A DNA stretch of 52,204 nucleotides from Clostridia bacterium. Lineage in GTDB: Bacteria; Bacillota; Clostridia; Christensenellales; SZUA-584. Location: assembly GCA_018648645.1 (NCBI GenBank), contig JABGQS010000004.1, positions 72,976 to 125,179 on the forward strand. The letters are read 5' to 3'. The notes beneath the pieces were generated by a model. The model saw only the letters and a program-made list of their open reading frames with translations. It did no database searches and had not been told where the DNA came from. Positions 7,987-17,004 of the stretch are shown here, in pieces; position 1 is the first letter of the stretch; every line of letters starts with the position of its first letter. Made by a program: the position numbers and the translations under genes.

Positions 7987-8304
7987 TTGAACATACAACT
8001 TAAGAAAGGCGTGCTGGAACTGTGCGTTTTATCTCTTCTAAACTCGACGGACAGATATGGATACGAACTCGTAGCTGAAATATCAAAAACAATCGAAATA
8101 TCTGAGGGCACTATCTATCCCCTGCTGCGACGTTTAAAGAATGAAAAGTACGTAGAGACATATCTGGCAGAATCGAGCGAAGGTCCGCCAAGGAAGTATT
8201 ACAAGCTAACCGAGAAAGGCGAGCAGACAAGAGGGATATTCTTAACTGAGTGGAACGAGCTGGTTGCCGGCATCAATACTATTGTAGGAGGTACTGCCGC
8301 ATGA
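7987..8304 (+). CDS. PadR family transcriptional regulator
   Basis: 105 residues from a TTG start, chosen because AGGAGGT (7974-7980) lies six bases upstream; an upstream in-frame ATG at 7945 has no site and adds non-homologous residues. The winged helix is evident: LKKGVLELCVLSLLNSTDRY, GYELVAEI, ISEGTIYPLLRRLKNEKYVE (recognition helix and wing) and PPRKYYKLTEKG. PadR proteins are ligand- or stress-responsive repressors, often placed directly before DUF1700 (HAAS) membrane proteins as here. Its TGA overlaps the next ATG in the form ATGA, so the two are coupled. Confidence 0.93.
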   Translation: MNIQLKKGVLELCVLSLLNSTDRYGYELVAEISKTIEISEGTIYPLLRRLKNEKYVETYLAESSEGPPRKYYKLTEKGEQTRGIFLTEWNELVAGINTIVGGTAA

Positions 8305-8873
8305 AAAAGCAAGAATTCATGAAAAAACTTTCAGCGCATCTAAAGAAAATGCCTAAGCTGGACAGAGACGATATATTGGCAGACTTCGAAGAATACTTTG
8401 ATGCGGCACAAGCAGAGAACGAGAATGAGGAAACTTTGTGCGAAAGGCTTGGAGACCCGAAGAAAATTGCAAAAGAGTATTATATGCAAAAGTATATCGA
8501 GGAAGCCAACATGCAGAAGAGCTTCAAGTCGATGTCAAGAGCATTCGCAGCATCGGCAAGTCTGGGTATCGTAAACTTTTTCTACGTATTATGCGTAGTA
8601 ATCGTTGGATACATCGTGATCTCTGCGTTGTACATCGCGATATGCTCGATTGGTCTTGGTGCCATCGCAGCGTTTATTGCAGGGATTATCTTTGGCGGTA
8701 TGTACGGACCGCTGGCACTCTGGCTTGTTTTGTTTGGCAGTGTTGCCTTGCTCGCGCTTAGCGTTCTTGGGTTCATTGGCATCATGAAGCTGGCCAAGCT
8801 ATTTAGAAAAGCCAACATGCGCTTTTTGAACATGACGAGAAAAGGAATTATTAGGAGGAAGAACTATGAGTAA
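8301..8873 (+). CDS. DUF1700 (HAAS domain) membrane protein
   Basis: 190 residues from the ATG that overlaps the padR stop. The N-terminal 70 residues are soluble and match HAAS/DUF1700: MKKQEFMKKLSAHLKKMPK, DDILADFEEYFDAAQAE and LCERLGDPKKIAKEYY. Two to three hydrophobic segments follow (about 85-110, 115-145 and 150-170), then a basic C-terminus. Proteins of this class are thought to act with their PadR partner in envelope stress sensing; mechanism unproven. It overlaps the DUF4097 gene by eight bases. Confidence 0.88.
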   Translation: MKKQEFMKKLSAHLKKMPKLDRDDILADFEEYFDAAQAENENEETLCERLGDPKKIAKEYYMQKYIEEANMQKSFKSMSRAFAASASLGIVNFFYVLCVVIVGYIVISALYIAICSIGLGAIAAFIAGIIFGGMYGPLALWLVLFGSVALLALSVLGFIGIMKLAKLFRKANMRFLNMTRKGIIRRKNYE

Positions 8874-9849
8874 AACAGCAAAAGTCATTATCGTATTCTC
8901 ATCGATTGCATTGGTATGTTTAATCGGCGCGGGCATAGTGCTCGGTGTATATTTTAACGGTAGCAGGGATTTTGTGAGGTTCAGCGACATACTTGGGAAT
9001 GCAACCGAAATTGACGAAAGTGCGCAGTTGTCTTTAGATGATATTGATGCACTTGATATAGAATGTGTTTCGGGAAATGTAGTCTTTGTAGAGTCTGACA
9101 ACGCGCGGGTCACGCTAAAAGGTAGGATTTGGATCAAAAATCCGCTTGACAGTTATTTGGCAGTCTATGAAGAGGGAAGCAAGCTGCGCGCGGTTTTTGA
9201 ACTCGAGCGTCAGCAGCCATTCAATTTTGTTAATGCGGACATCGAGATGACAATCTATCTGCCAAAAGAGAACATGCTTGACTTAAACGTCGATAATACA
9301 TCCGGCAGTATTGAAATGGATGATATGAACTTTGACGACATTACAATAAAGAGCAGCAGCGGAAACGCGGTCATTACTAATGTAACTGCATCGAATGTCG
9401 ACTATAGCCTGACTTCGGGAAATACGACAATTAGCTCATCGCAGTTTGATTCGCTAAGCGTTAATTGCTCCTCCGGAACTGTGAAAATTTATGACACGGT
9501 TGCTGATACAAAAGTTGTGTGTACTTCCGGCAGTGTAGTTGTTGATGGAATTGACGGCGCTGTAGATGTGAGAGCTGCTTCGGGAAATGTGACTGTAACC
9601 GCGGCTAAAGTGGAAATAGAGCCAATTACTATTCGCATAACCAGCGGCAATTGCAAGCTGTACTTGTATGAGGGCAGCGCGTTTGATTTGGAGGCAAAGG
9701 TTACCTCGGGAAATATCAATTTCGATATGCCTGTGCAGATATCCGGCAACCAGAACCGCAAAGAAGTTAACGGAACTGTAAACGGTGGCGGAGTAACGGT
9801 CGATCTGAAATCAACATCAGGTAATGTAACAATATCAACGATAGACTAA
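8866..9849 (+). CDS. DUF4097 family beta-strand repeat protein, membrane anchored
   Basis: 327 residues. One N-terminal transmembrane segment (about 6-28, VIIVFSSIALVCLIGAGIVL) and then an extracellular repeat domain rich in short strands with the recurring motif (T/S)SGN(V/T/I): NTSGSIEM, SSSGNAVI, TSGNTTI, CSSGTVKI, CTSGSVVV, AASGNVTV, ITSGNCKL, VTSGNINF and STSGNVTI. This repeat predicts a right-handed beta-solenoid of roughly twenty residues per turn. DUF4097 proteins (LiaG-related) are linked to envelope stress modules. Third gene of the padR operon; a terminator follows directly. Confidence 0.88.
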   Translation: MSKTAKVIIVFSSIALVCLIGAGIVLGVYFNGSRDFVRFSDILGNATEIDESAQLSLDDIDALDIECVSGNVVFVESDNARVTLKGRIWIKNPLDSYLAVYEEGSKLRAVFELERQQPFNFVNADIEMTIYLPKENMLDLNVDNTSGSIEMDDMNFDDITIKSSSGNAVITNVTASNVDYSLTSGNTTISSSQFDSLSVNCSSGTVKIYDTVADTKVVCTSGSVVVDGIDGAVDVRAASGNVTVTAAKVEIEPITIRITSGNCKLYLYEGSAFDLEAKVTSGNINFDMPVQISGNQNRKEVNGTVNGGGVTVDLKSTSGNVTISTID

Positions 9850-9854
9850 GCAAT

Positions 9855-9895
9855 AAAAAAGCGTACGAGGTATTTATGCCTTGTCCGCTTTTTTT
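9855..9895. terminator. Bidirectional intrinsic terminator
   Basis: AAAGCG with TACGAGG pairs with CCTTGTC and CGCTTT (one mismatch, one G-U), loop TATTTATG, flanked by an A-run and a seven-base T-run. It separates the convergent DUF4097 gene and the aroQ end of the aromatic operon. Confidence 0.82.
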
Positions 9896-9902
9896 ATTTA
9901 CC

Positions 9903-10328
9903 TCAAACTTGCAGCAGAGCACTTACAGCGAGATAGTATGACGCAAACCCAAAGCCCGCGATCTGCCCGACGCAACCGGCAGCCGTTACTGACTTTTGTC
10001 GAAACTCTTCCCGCTCTGCAATGTGGCTGAGGTGAACTTCGACAGCAGGAATTGCAACCGCTTTAAGCGCGTCCAGTATCGCTATGCTATAGTGTGTATA
10101 TGCGCCGGGGTTGATGACAATTCCGTCAAAGGTGCCCAAAGCAGATTGAATTTTATCGACGATTTCGCCTTCAATGTTAGACTGATAGGTGTCAATGGCT
10201 ACATCGTTTTTGACGGCGCAGTCAGCAAGACCGCTCAGCAGCGCATTATAGTCCTCTTTTCCGTAAATGTCCGGTTCCCGCACTCCGAGCATATTGATAT
10301 TGGGTCCGTTAATTACGAGTATTTTCAT
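9903..10328 (-). CDS. aroQ: 3-dehydroquinate dehydratase, type II
   Basis: 141 residues from the ATG at 10328; longer in-frame starts would run far into aroE-aroK without homology. Type II signature: MKILVINGPNINMLGVREPD, then Tyr22 of the IYG motif, INPGAYTHYSIAILDAL and EVHLSHIAEREEFR with the catalytic His near residue 100. It converts 3-dehydroquinate to 3-dehydroshikimate, step three of the shikimate pathway, as a dodecamer in this family. Last gene of the aromatic operon, overlapping aroEK by 20 bases. Confidence 0.95.
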   Translation of the reverse strand: MKILVINGPNINMLGVREPDIYGKEDYNALLSGLADCAVKNDVAIDTYQSNIEGEIVDKIQSALGTFDGIVINPGAYTHYSIAILDALKAVAIPAVEVHLSHIAEREEFRQKSVTAAGCVGQIAGFGFASYYLAVSALLQV

Positions 10329-11631
10329 GTTTGCTTTCCTCCAATTTATTGATAATGTTTGCAATACAGCTATTAATATCCGCCGAGTTGACTGCGATAA
10401 TGTCTGCATATTTGCGGTACAAGCCATCTCTTTGCTCGTGCAATTTGACAAGCGCGCTTTTGCCATCGCTCAGCAGAGGTCTGCCGCAAATCTCAATATC
10501 TTCAAGCAGCTTATTAAGCGGTCTGTCGATAAACACAATAGTTCCGATTCGGCTTAACTCTGCCATGTTACGCTCGTCCAGTATTATCCCTCCGCCGGTC
10601 GATATCACAACATTCGAGCGATTTGCGGCTATTTGTGCCGCTTTGCGCTCGTAATCTCGAAATACGCTTTCTCCTTTTTGCTCGAATATCTTAACAATGC
10701 TGCCGTAATCCTCTTCAATAAGCGAATCGGTGTCGACAAAACCCATGTTTAGGTTGCTTGCTAATTGCATACCTATAGATGATTTTCCGCTACCCGGCAT
10801 ACCTATCAACACGATGTTGTCTTTGTGCTGTTTCATCATACTTCGCACGTAATCGAAAACATCTGTGTATATCGCTTGGCTGTACTCCCGGCTGGTCCAA
10901 ATCTCCTGCGCTTTAATTGCCTGAGCAACCAGCATAAGCAGCCCGTTTGCAGTTTTTATGCCAAACGATTCTGCTTTTCTCAACAGAAGCGTTTGCATCG
11001 GATTGTATATCAAATCGACAACCTGTGCACTTTTTTGTATCACACTGTCGCTAACAGTACAAACATCTACGTTAGGGCTCATACCAGCAGGTGTTGTGTT
11101 TATCAAAACGTCGATTAAATCGAGTTCGTCAAGTTTATCATACCCTATCGCGCACAGTTTCATGTCCGCTTTCTGCGGATTCCTGCTGACGACAACCCTC
11201 TCCCCTGCGCCAAAGTCGGCGGTTAGCTTATATGCACACTTTGCTGCGCCGCCTGTGCCCAGGATTACAACTCGTTTATCCTGCACATCTATTCTGTTTG
11301 TGCTCAGCAACATCTCTAAACCGTAATAGTCGGTGTTATATCCATATCGTTTGCCGTTTTTGAAGAGAATCGTGTTAACAGCCCCGATTTCACTTGCTTC
11401 TGCCGATATCTCATTTAGGTATTGCATCACTTCTGTTTTGTATGGAATCGTGACATTAAGACCGGTATAACCATTCTTTTCAAGATCATCCAGCAACGCA
11501 GAAAGACCGCCGACGGGCGTTTCAAACAGCTCGTAGCTTCCTTTTATGCCTGCAGTTTTATAGAACTTTTTATGAATTGCCGGAGACATGCTGTGCCCCA
11601 GTCTTTCGCCGATAAGCCCCGATTTGATCAT
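10309..11631 (-). CDS. aroE-aroK: Fused shikimate dehydrogenase - shikimate kinase
   Basis: 440 residues carrying two consecutive pathway enzymes. Residues 1 to about 265 are AroE: SMSPAIHKKF at 14-23, GLNVTIPYKTEV with catalytic Lys65, GYNTD with Asp101, and the NADP fold VVILGTGGAAKCAYKLT at 121-137. After a short linker, residues about 271-440 are AroK: P-loop GMPGSGKSS (277-285), VDTDSLIE with Asp302, FRDYE with Arg325, STGGGIIL at 345-351 and the RPLL lid at 384-387. The first domain reduces dehydroshikimate with NADPH and the second phosphorylates shikimate with ATP. Separate genes are the rule; a fusion in this order is uncommon. It starts one base before the end of the pheA coding region. 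Confidence 0.95.
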   Translation of the reverse strand: MIKSGLIGERLGHSMSPAIHKKFYKTAGIKGSYELFETPVGGLSALLDDLEKNGYTGLNVTIPYKTEVMQYLNEISAEASEIGAVNTILFKNGKRYGYNTDYYGLEMLLSTNRIDVQDKRVVILGTGGAAKCAYKLTADFGAGERVVVSRNPQKADMKLCAIGYDKLDELDLIDVLINTTPAGMSPNVDVCTVSDSVIQKSAQVVDLIYNPMQTLLLRKAESFGIKTANGLLMLVAQAIKAQEIWTSREYSQAIYTDVFDYVRSMMKQHKDNIVLIGMPGSGKSSIGMQLASNLNMGFVDTDSLIEEDYGSIVKIFEQKGESVFRDYERKAAQIAANRSNVVISTGGGIILDERNMAELSRIGTIVFIDRPLNKLLEDIEICGRPLLSDGKSALVKLHEQRDGLYRKYADIIAVNSADINSCIANIINKLEESKHENTRN

Positions 11632-12756
11632 TTATACGCTCTCTTTCGGATAGCACCCAAGATACGTGTACCCTGCCGACTGCTGCTTTACCCGCTCTAT
11701 CATTTCTGCGATGTCGCGCTCGTATATACAGCCTTCAAAATCGATGTGAAACTGATACTCAAACTGTCTGTCTTTAATCGGCCGCGACTCCAGCTTTAAG
11801 ATGTTGACGTTTGAGAAAACCTCCAACATTTCGTACAGCGCGCGCGGTTTGTGCAAAAGCATGATTACGATACTGGTCTTGCTGCAATCGTCGCCTTTAT
11901 AGGGTTGCTTTGCGACAACGACGAACCGAGTGGTGTTTGTGTCCTCGTTTTGTATGTCGTGTGCAAGCACCTGTAGTCCATAGATCTTTCCGGCATGTTT
12001 TGATGCGATACAGGCGGTACTTTTTTCTTGCATATCCGCAACAGTTTTAGCGGCGTGGGCAGAGCTTAGGCTGGAATACGCCTCGTACTTGTCGCCCAAA
12101 AACTCGCTGCACTGCGCAATCGGCTGCGGGTGAGAATACACTTTTTTGATGTCTTCGATTTTTGCACCGGGCACACCGAGCAGGCAATGCGCTACAGGCA
12201 GCATTTTTTCTCCCACGATATAGTAACCGTATCTCGCAAGCGCGTCAATTGCCGAAGCCACGCTCCCTGTCTGCGTGTTCTCTGTTGGCAGCATCGCATA
12301 GTCAACCTCGTCATTTTTTAGCCCTTCCAGTATCGCGTCAAAGCTTTGGTAGTTCTTAAGCACCGCGCTATCATCAAAACTCTCTGATGTCGCGATGTGC
12401 GAGTATGACCCTAGTATTCCGAGATACCCAACCCTTGCATTTTTTATCTCTGCAAAACGGCTTTTAACAGGACTTGCGTCCATCAACAGCTTTCGTTGGT
12501 TCTTTTTGCTGATGTCCATAATCGCGCGGAAAAACTCTTTTGTGGCCTGGCTTAGGTTTTTATCAACAAGCTGCGACGTTGCGCGCGAGATAACGTCGTC
12601 CTCGCGCTTTGCATCCAGCACATCCTTGCCGAACTGCTGCTTTAGCTTTGCAACGTCATCAATCGTTTTCATGCGCTGCTCGTAAAGCGACACCAGCTGC
12701 GAGTCTACATCGCTTATTCTTTCACGCAGAACTTTGATTTGCTCGTCATACCCCAT
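11632..12756 (-). CDS. pheA: Bifunctional chorismate mutase / prephenate dehydratase
   Basis: 374 residues from the ATG at 12756, which shares one base with the aroC stop and has AAAGAGG four to five bases upstream; longer starts would lie within aroC. Residues 1-90 are an AroQ-type chorismate mutase (LRERISDVDSQLVSLYEQRM, then AKREDDVI). Residues about 107-285 are prephenate dehydratase (VGYLGILGSYSHIA; PTENTQTGSV at 157-166; TNTTRFVVV at 273-281, the catalytic TRF motif). Residues about 293-374 are an ACT domain with LESRPIKDRQFEYQFHIDFEG, the phenylalanine-binding ESRP motif, predicting feedback inhibition by Phe. It is the only chorismate mutase in the operon, so TyrA depends on it for prephenate. 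Confidence 0.95.
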   Translation of the reverse strand: MGYDEQIKVLRERISDVDSQLVSLYEQRMKTIDDVAKLKQQFGKDVLDAKREDDVISRATSQLVDKNLSQATKEFFRAIMDISKKNQRKLLMDASPVKSRFAEIKNARVGYLGILGSYSHIATSESFDDSAVLKNYQSFDAILEGLKNDEVDYAMLPTENTQTGSVASAIDALARYGYYIVGEKMLPVAHCLLGVPGAKIEDIKKVYSHPQPIAQCSEFLGDKYEAYSSLSSAHAAKTVADMQEKSTACIASKHAGKIYGLQVLAHDIQNEDTNTTRFVVVAKQPYKGDDCSKTSIVIMLLHKPRALYEMLEVFSNVNILKLESRPIKDRQFEYQFHIDFEGCIYERDIAEMIERVKQQSAGYTYLGCYPKESV

Positions 12757-13835
12757 TAGTGACCTCTTTCCATCATCATATCCAGTATGCAAATGCAAGC
12801 AGCAGCTTCTATTACGGGAACAGCCCGCGGTACAATACACGGATCGTGTCTGCCTTGAACTTTTAGTGTTTCCTGCTGTTTGCTAACCAGATTGACAGTT
12901 TGCTGAGGCAGGGATATTGAAGCTGTCGGTTTGATTACCGTACGGAAAACAATCGGCATTCCGTTTGTGATGCCGCCGATCAGTCCGCCATTGTTGTTGG
13001 TTTTTGCGGTAATTTTATCCCCATCCATCGTGTAAGCATCGTTCGCTTCACTGCCTTTCATGCCGGCAAATGCGTTTCCTGCGCCAAATGACAATGCTTT
13101 GACAGCTGGTACAGAGAATATCAGCGAAGACAATCTGCTTTCCACACCGTCCATCATAGGGCTGCCAATGCCAGCAGGAACACCGAGCACTGCGCATTCG
13201 ATCTCGCCGCCGACAGAATCACCAGCCGACGCCGCATCCATGATACACTGCTCCATTTTCTGCTTGCAACCCTCGCTATTGAGTGCAAGCCGCATTGTTT
13301 TCAGCCTGTCCGATTCTTGCTTTGTTATGCTAACAAGATCAAAAGCGTTGTCGAAAACACCCGCAATTTGTGAAATGTGCGTTGCGGCATATATGCCTTT
13401 ATCCTCGAGAATCTGGGCTGCAACAGCGCCTGCAAAAACAAGAGGTGCTGTCAACCTTCCCGAAAAGTGACCTCCGCCTCGCGGGTCGGCAAATCCGCCA
13501 TATCGGACATTACCTGTGTATTCTGCGTGACCGGGGCGGTTGATGCCTTGCTGATAGTCTTTCGACTTCGTGTCAGCATTATCCAGCAACATACACAACG
13601 GCGTTCCAGTCGTTCTGCCGTTGTAAAAACCGCTTACAATGCGCGGGATGTCCGCCTCTCTGCGTTTTGTTGACCACGTTTCGCCACCAGCGCGCCGCCT
13701 GTCCATAAACGCTTGGATTTTGTCCATATCGAGCTTAACGCCACTTGGCAGACCGTTTATTACTACACCAATATTGCTGCCGTGCGACTCACCAAAAATG
13801 TCTATTGTAAAAGTATGTCCGTATATACTGCTCAC
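12756..13835 (-). CDS. aroC: Chorismate synthase
   Basis: 359 residues, standard. Motifs: GESHGSNIGVVINGLPSGV at the N-terminus, RRRAGGETWSTKRREAD, then GGFADPRGGGHFSGRLTAP and RHDPCIVPRAVPVIEAAA near the C-terminus. It converts EPSP to chorismate using reduced FMN, which is not consumed. It overlaps aroA by four bases upstream and pheA by one base downstream, inside the aromatic operon. Confidence 0.97.
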   Translation of the reverse strand: MSSIYGHTFTIDIFGESHGSNIGVVINGLPSGVKLDMDKIQAFMDRRRAGGETWSTKRREADIPRIVSGFYNGRTTGTPLCMLLDNADTKSKDYQQGINRPGHAEYTGNVRYGGFADPRGGGHFSGRLTAPLVFAGAVAAQILEDKGIYAATHISQIAGVFDNAFDLVSITKQESDRLKTMRLALNSEGCKQKMEQCIMDAASAGDSVGGEIECAVLGVPAGIGSPMMDGVESRLSSLIFSVPAVKALSFGAGNAFAGMKGSEANDAYTMDGDKITAKTNNNGGLIGGITNGMPIVFRTVIKPTASISLPQQTVNLVSKQQETLKVQGRHDPCIVPRAVPVIEAAACICILDMMMERGH

Positions 13836-15091
13836 GATATTTTTCCTCCTACCGATACATAATCTTCGAAAAACTTCGGGTATGATTTGTTGATGCTGTC
13901 TTCTCCGCTGATGTCAACGATATCTGATGCGCAAAGCGCCGCCATAGAGAAAGCCATAGTGATTCTGTGATCATTGAACGAATCTATGCAGCCGCCCGAA
14001 AAAACTCCGCCTTCAATCGTTATGCCGTCGCTAAACACGGAAGTTTCAATGCCTAAATTGTTCAAATTAGTGCTGACTGACTCCAGCCTGTCCGATTCTT
14101 TTATACGAAGGCGCGCGGCGCCTGTAATCTGCGTTTCTCCTTTTGCCAGCGCAGCCGCAACTGCGATTGGCGGAACGATATCCGGGCATTGCGAAACGTC
14201 AACTTCTATGCCGCGAAGTGCCGATTTGCGTGCGCCTAAACCTTCGGTTGTGTATTCGATATTGCCGCCCATGCGACGAAGTATATCGACAATTGCTTTG
14301 TCTGGCTGGAGCGACTTCTCGCTTAGCCCGCGCACACAGATGTCGCCCGATATGCAGCCGCCGGTCAAAAAGAACGCCGCTTGAGAGAAATCGCCCTCAA
14401 CGCTCATATTTTGTGGCTTGTACTGCTGATTGCCGCGAATCGAGAACTTTTCTTTAGCGCAAACTATTTCTATTCCAAACTGCTCTAACACGCTTAGCGT
14501 GATGTCAACATAGCCTTTTGATTCAAATTTATTTACAATCGTAATGGTTGAATCAACATCCAGCATCGGCAGCGCGAACAACAAGCCTGTGATGTACTGC
14601 GAGCTGACGCTTCCGTCTATTACGTAATCCCCGCCCTTTAGCGTACCTTGCACAGTAAGCGGCAAGTTTGCTTCAGCCGGCTTTTTGTAGACGATACCGT
14701 CCTGCTCAAAAATCTCGAAGTACGCATCAATGGGTCTGATTGGTAAAAGTCCACTGCCGCTAAAGACCTTTGTGCCGCTTATCGCACATGCAATCGGTAT
14801 CAAAAACCGCATTGTTGACCCCGATTCACAGCAGTCGATTTTCGCAATGTCGTTAATATGTATACCGCCGTTGACAATAACCGTGTGATATGGTTCACCG
14901 TGCACTATTGATATTTCGCAGCCAAGCGCCTCACATGCGCGGATAGTTGCTTTGATGTCGCTGGATAAGTCAATATTAGAAATCTCGCTTTTACCGCGTG
15001 ATAACGCCGCGGCGATAATCGCCCTATGAGCTACGCTTTTTGACGGCGGTATCGTAACACTTCCGTGCATTTTTGATGGGTAAACTCTCAT
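13832..15091 (-). CDS. aroA: 3-phosphoshikimate 1-carboxyvinyltransferase (EPSP synthase)
   Basis: 419 residues. VTIPPSKSVAHRAIIAAALS carries the substrate-binding Lys-Ser, ESGSTMRFLIPIA is the PEP-site loop (glyphosate-contact region), GSVSSQYITGLLFALP, RIKESDRL and SFNDHRITMAFSMAAL follow. It joins PEP to shikimate-3-phosphate. The ESGSTMR loop has Ser where the glyphosate-sensitive LGNAGTA form has Gly-Asn-Ala, which places it with class II-type enzymes; sensitivity is not predictable by eye. Four-base overlaps with aroB and aroC. Confidence 0.96.
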   Translation of the reverse strand: MRVYPSKMHGSVTIPPSKSVAHRAIIAAALSRGKSEISNIDLSSDIKATIRACEALGCEISIVHGEPYHTVIVNGGIHINDIAKIDCCESGSTMRFLIPIACAISGTKVFSGSGLLPIRPIDAYFEIFEQDGIVYKKPAEANLPLTVQGTLKGGDYVIDGSVSSQYITGLLFALPMLDVDSTITIVNKFESKGYVDITLSVLEQFGIEIVCAKEKFSIRGNQQYKPQNMSVEGDFSQAAFFLTGGCISGDICVRGLSEKSLQPDKAIVDILRRMGGNIEYTTEGLGARKSALRGIEVDVSQCPDIVPPIAVAAALAKGETQITGAARLRIKESDRLESVSTNLNNLGIETSVFSDGITIEGGVFSGGCIDSFNDHRITMAFSMAALCASDIVDISGEDSINKSYPKFFEDYVSVGGKIS

Positions 15092-16158
15092 TTGAGATAC
15101 CTTTCTACTTCGCCGCTGTTTATTTCGTGGATATACACTTTGCCGATTTCATCAATTAATATGATATTCAGCATCTCCGCCATGTTCTTTTTATCAACAA
15201 GAATCCCCTGCAATATTTCGTCCTTGTCAAAACCGTCAATATCAGTCGGCAGTTCTTGCTTCTTCAGCACAGCGATTATACGCTCTGTTGTGCCGGGCAG
15301 CGTTTGCCCAAGCGCTTCACTTGCCGCAGTGATCGCTGCCATTCCGCGTGCTACGCCCTGCCCGTGTGTGATATGTCTGCCGCTTTTTGCGCACATGCGC
15401 TCCAGTCCATGTCCTATTGTATGCCCGTAGTTGAGTTTCATGCGCTCGCCTCTGTCAAGCTCGTCCTCAATGACAACATCGCGCTTGATTTGCAGGCATC
15501 TGACAATAAGTTCTTCGAGAATTTCTGAATTTGCGTCAATTTTATCCGATTCCTCCAGCGTTTCAAACATTTGAGCGTCCTTGATTGCAGCGTATTTAAT
15601 CAGCTCTGCCATGCCGTCAGCGAAATCCACACTTTTTAACGTTGTCAGAAAATCCATGTCAATATACACTGCGCTAGGTTGATAGAATGCTCCAACAAGG
15701 TTTTTGCCTTCGGGAATATTGATTGCAGTTTTGCCGCCAACGCTGCTGTCTATTTGGGCAAGAAGTGTTGTTGGTATCTGCACGAAGCTTATTCCTCGTA
15801 AATACGCCGAAGCCACAAAACCGGCGAGGTCGCCAACCACGCCGCCTCCGAGCGCCACTATAACATCCGCTCGATTATAGTTCTTTTGTGCAAGAAAGCT
15901 GTTGATATCGCTGAATACTGACATGCTTTTTGACTTTTCGCCTGGTTTTATGGTAATCACATCATAGCGCAAATCAAGCTCGTCAAACGTCTTGGCGATT
16001 TCTTTTTCGTAAAGCGCACTCACGTTGTCATCGGTGATGATTGCAAACTTTGATTTTGGGTACGTTTCTTTCAGCAGCCCCGCAATCTTGTGTTTGAACC
16101 CTCTGCCAACGGACAAAATATATTCATTTTGTGCTGTTTTAACTGTTATGCTTTTCAT
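15088..16158 (-). CDS. aroB: 3-dehydroquinate synthase
   Basis: 356 residues with the NAD-binding ALGGGVVGDLAGFVASAYLR, then QIPTTLLAQIDSSVGGKTAIN, the metal-ligand region MKLNYGHTIGHGLERM, and FVQIPT. It cyclises DAHP to 3-dehydroquinate using NAD and Zn or Co. Overlaps aroA and tyrA by four bases each, so translation is coupled through this part of the operon. Confidence 0.97.
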   Translation of the reverse strand: MKSITVKTAQNEYILSVGRGFKHKIAGLLKETYPKSKFAIITDDNVSALYEKEIAKTFDELDLRYDVITIKPGEKSKSMSVFSDINSFLAQKNYNRADVIVALGGGVVGDLAGFVASAYLRGISFVQIPTTLLAQIDSSVGGKTAINIPEGKNLVGAFYQPSAVYIDMDFLTTLKSVDFADGMAELIKYAAIKDAQMFETLEESDKIDANSEILEELIVRCLQIKRDVVIEDELDRGERMKLNYGHTIGHGLERMCAKSGRHITHGQGVARGMAAITAASEALGQTLPGTTERIIAVLKKQELPTDIDGFDKDEILQGILVDKKNMAEMLNIILIDEIGKVYIHEINSGEVERYLK

Positions 16159-17003
16159 TCATTCTCCTTATTGTCGCCGGACATTTCGGTTAAAAGTTTC
16201 TCCAGCTCATCTCTGTCGCCCGATTCAATTTTCTTCTCAAGCCGATTAAGCTGTTTTTTAAACTCTCCGATGCTTTGCAGCAGACTATCTTTGTTGTCGC
16301 TCATTAGCCCTGCCCAAAGCGCTGCGTTGACATCAGCTACGCGCGTTGCCGACTTATAGCTTCCGCCCGCAAATTGAGCGTTGTTGCTTTGCGGATACAT
16401 CGCCTTTAAGGCAAGCGCAATTACGTGCGGAACATGGCTAACGTGTGCAATCATCTCGTCGTGCGTTTTTGCAGCAAGCTCGACAATTTTCGTACACCCC
16501 ATAACCTCTTGCAGAACACTCACCCATTCTCTGGCTTTCTCCTGAGTTCGGACACTTGGCGTTATCACTAAAGTTGACCCAACAAACATGTCACCTTTCG
16601 AATACTTATAGCCCGTTTTCTCGCTGCCCGCCATTGGGTGAAGCGATAAAAGCTGGTGCGATTTTTCCATTGCGTCGTTTAGCTGCTGTATCATCACCGT
16701 TTTGATACCGCCGACTTCTGCGAAAACACCGTCCTGCTTCATAAGGTATGCTACCTCTTGATACAGCGGAATCACATAGATGGGCGACAAGCAGCAGAGT
16801 ACGAAATCGAACTTCGCCATATATCCGTCCAGCCTTGTAAAAGCCTCGCTGATAACGCCTTCATCTTTCGCTTTCTCCAGCGTGTCTAGGTTGTTGTCAT
16901 ATCCGTTTACGTCTGTAAACCCATAGTTTTTCAGCGCCTTTGCTATACTGCCGCCTATAAGACCAAGACCGGCAATTAGCACACGGCTGTTCTTTACATC
17001 CAT
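16155..17003 (-). CDS. tyrA: Prephenate dehydrogenase
   Basis: 282 residues. VLIAGLGLIGGSIAKALKNY is the NAD(P)-binding fold; LSLHPMAGSEKTGYKYSKGD carries the catalytic His and the prephenate contacts; AHVSHVPHVIALAL and SYKSATRVADVNAALWAGLM are family motifs. It oxidatively decarboxylates prephenate to 4-hydroxyphenylpyruvate. There is no C-terminal ACT domain, so tyrosine feedback through that route is not expected; the tail instead ends in a charged predicted helix. It starts one base after the aroF stop. Confidence 0.95.
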   Translation of the reverse strand: MDVKNSRVLIAGLGLIGGSIAKALKNYGFTDVNGYDNNLDTLEKAKDEGVISEAFTRLDGYMAKFDFVLCCLSPIYVIPLYQEVAYLMKQDGVFAEVGGIKTVMIQQLNDAMEKSHQLLSLHPMAGSEKTGYKYSKGDMFVGSTLVITPSVRTQEKAREWVSVLQEVMGCTKIVELAAKTHDEMIAHVSHVPHVIALALKAMYPQSNNAQFAGGSYKSATRVADVNAALWAGLMSDNKDSLLQSIGEFKKQLNRLEKKIESGDRDELEKLLTEMSGDNKENE

Positions 17004-17004
17004 T

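Noticed and set aside
12754-12840. Longer N-terminus for pheA
   Set aside because: The extra residues are encoded inside aroC, are Cys/Arg-rich and unlike chorismate mutase; the ATG at 12756 has a suitable site.
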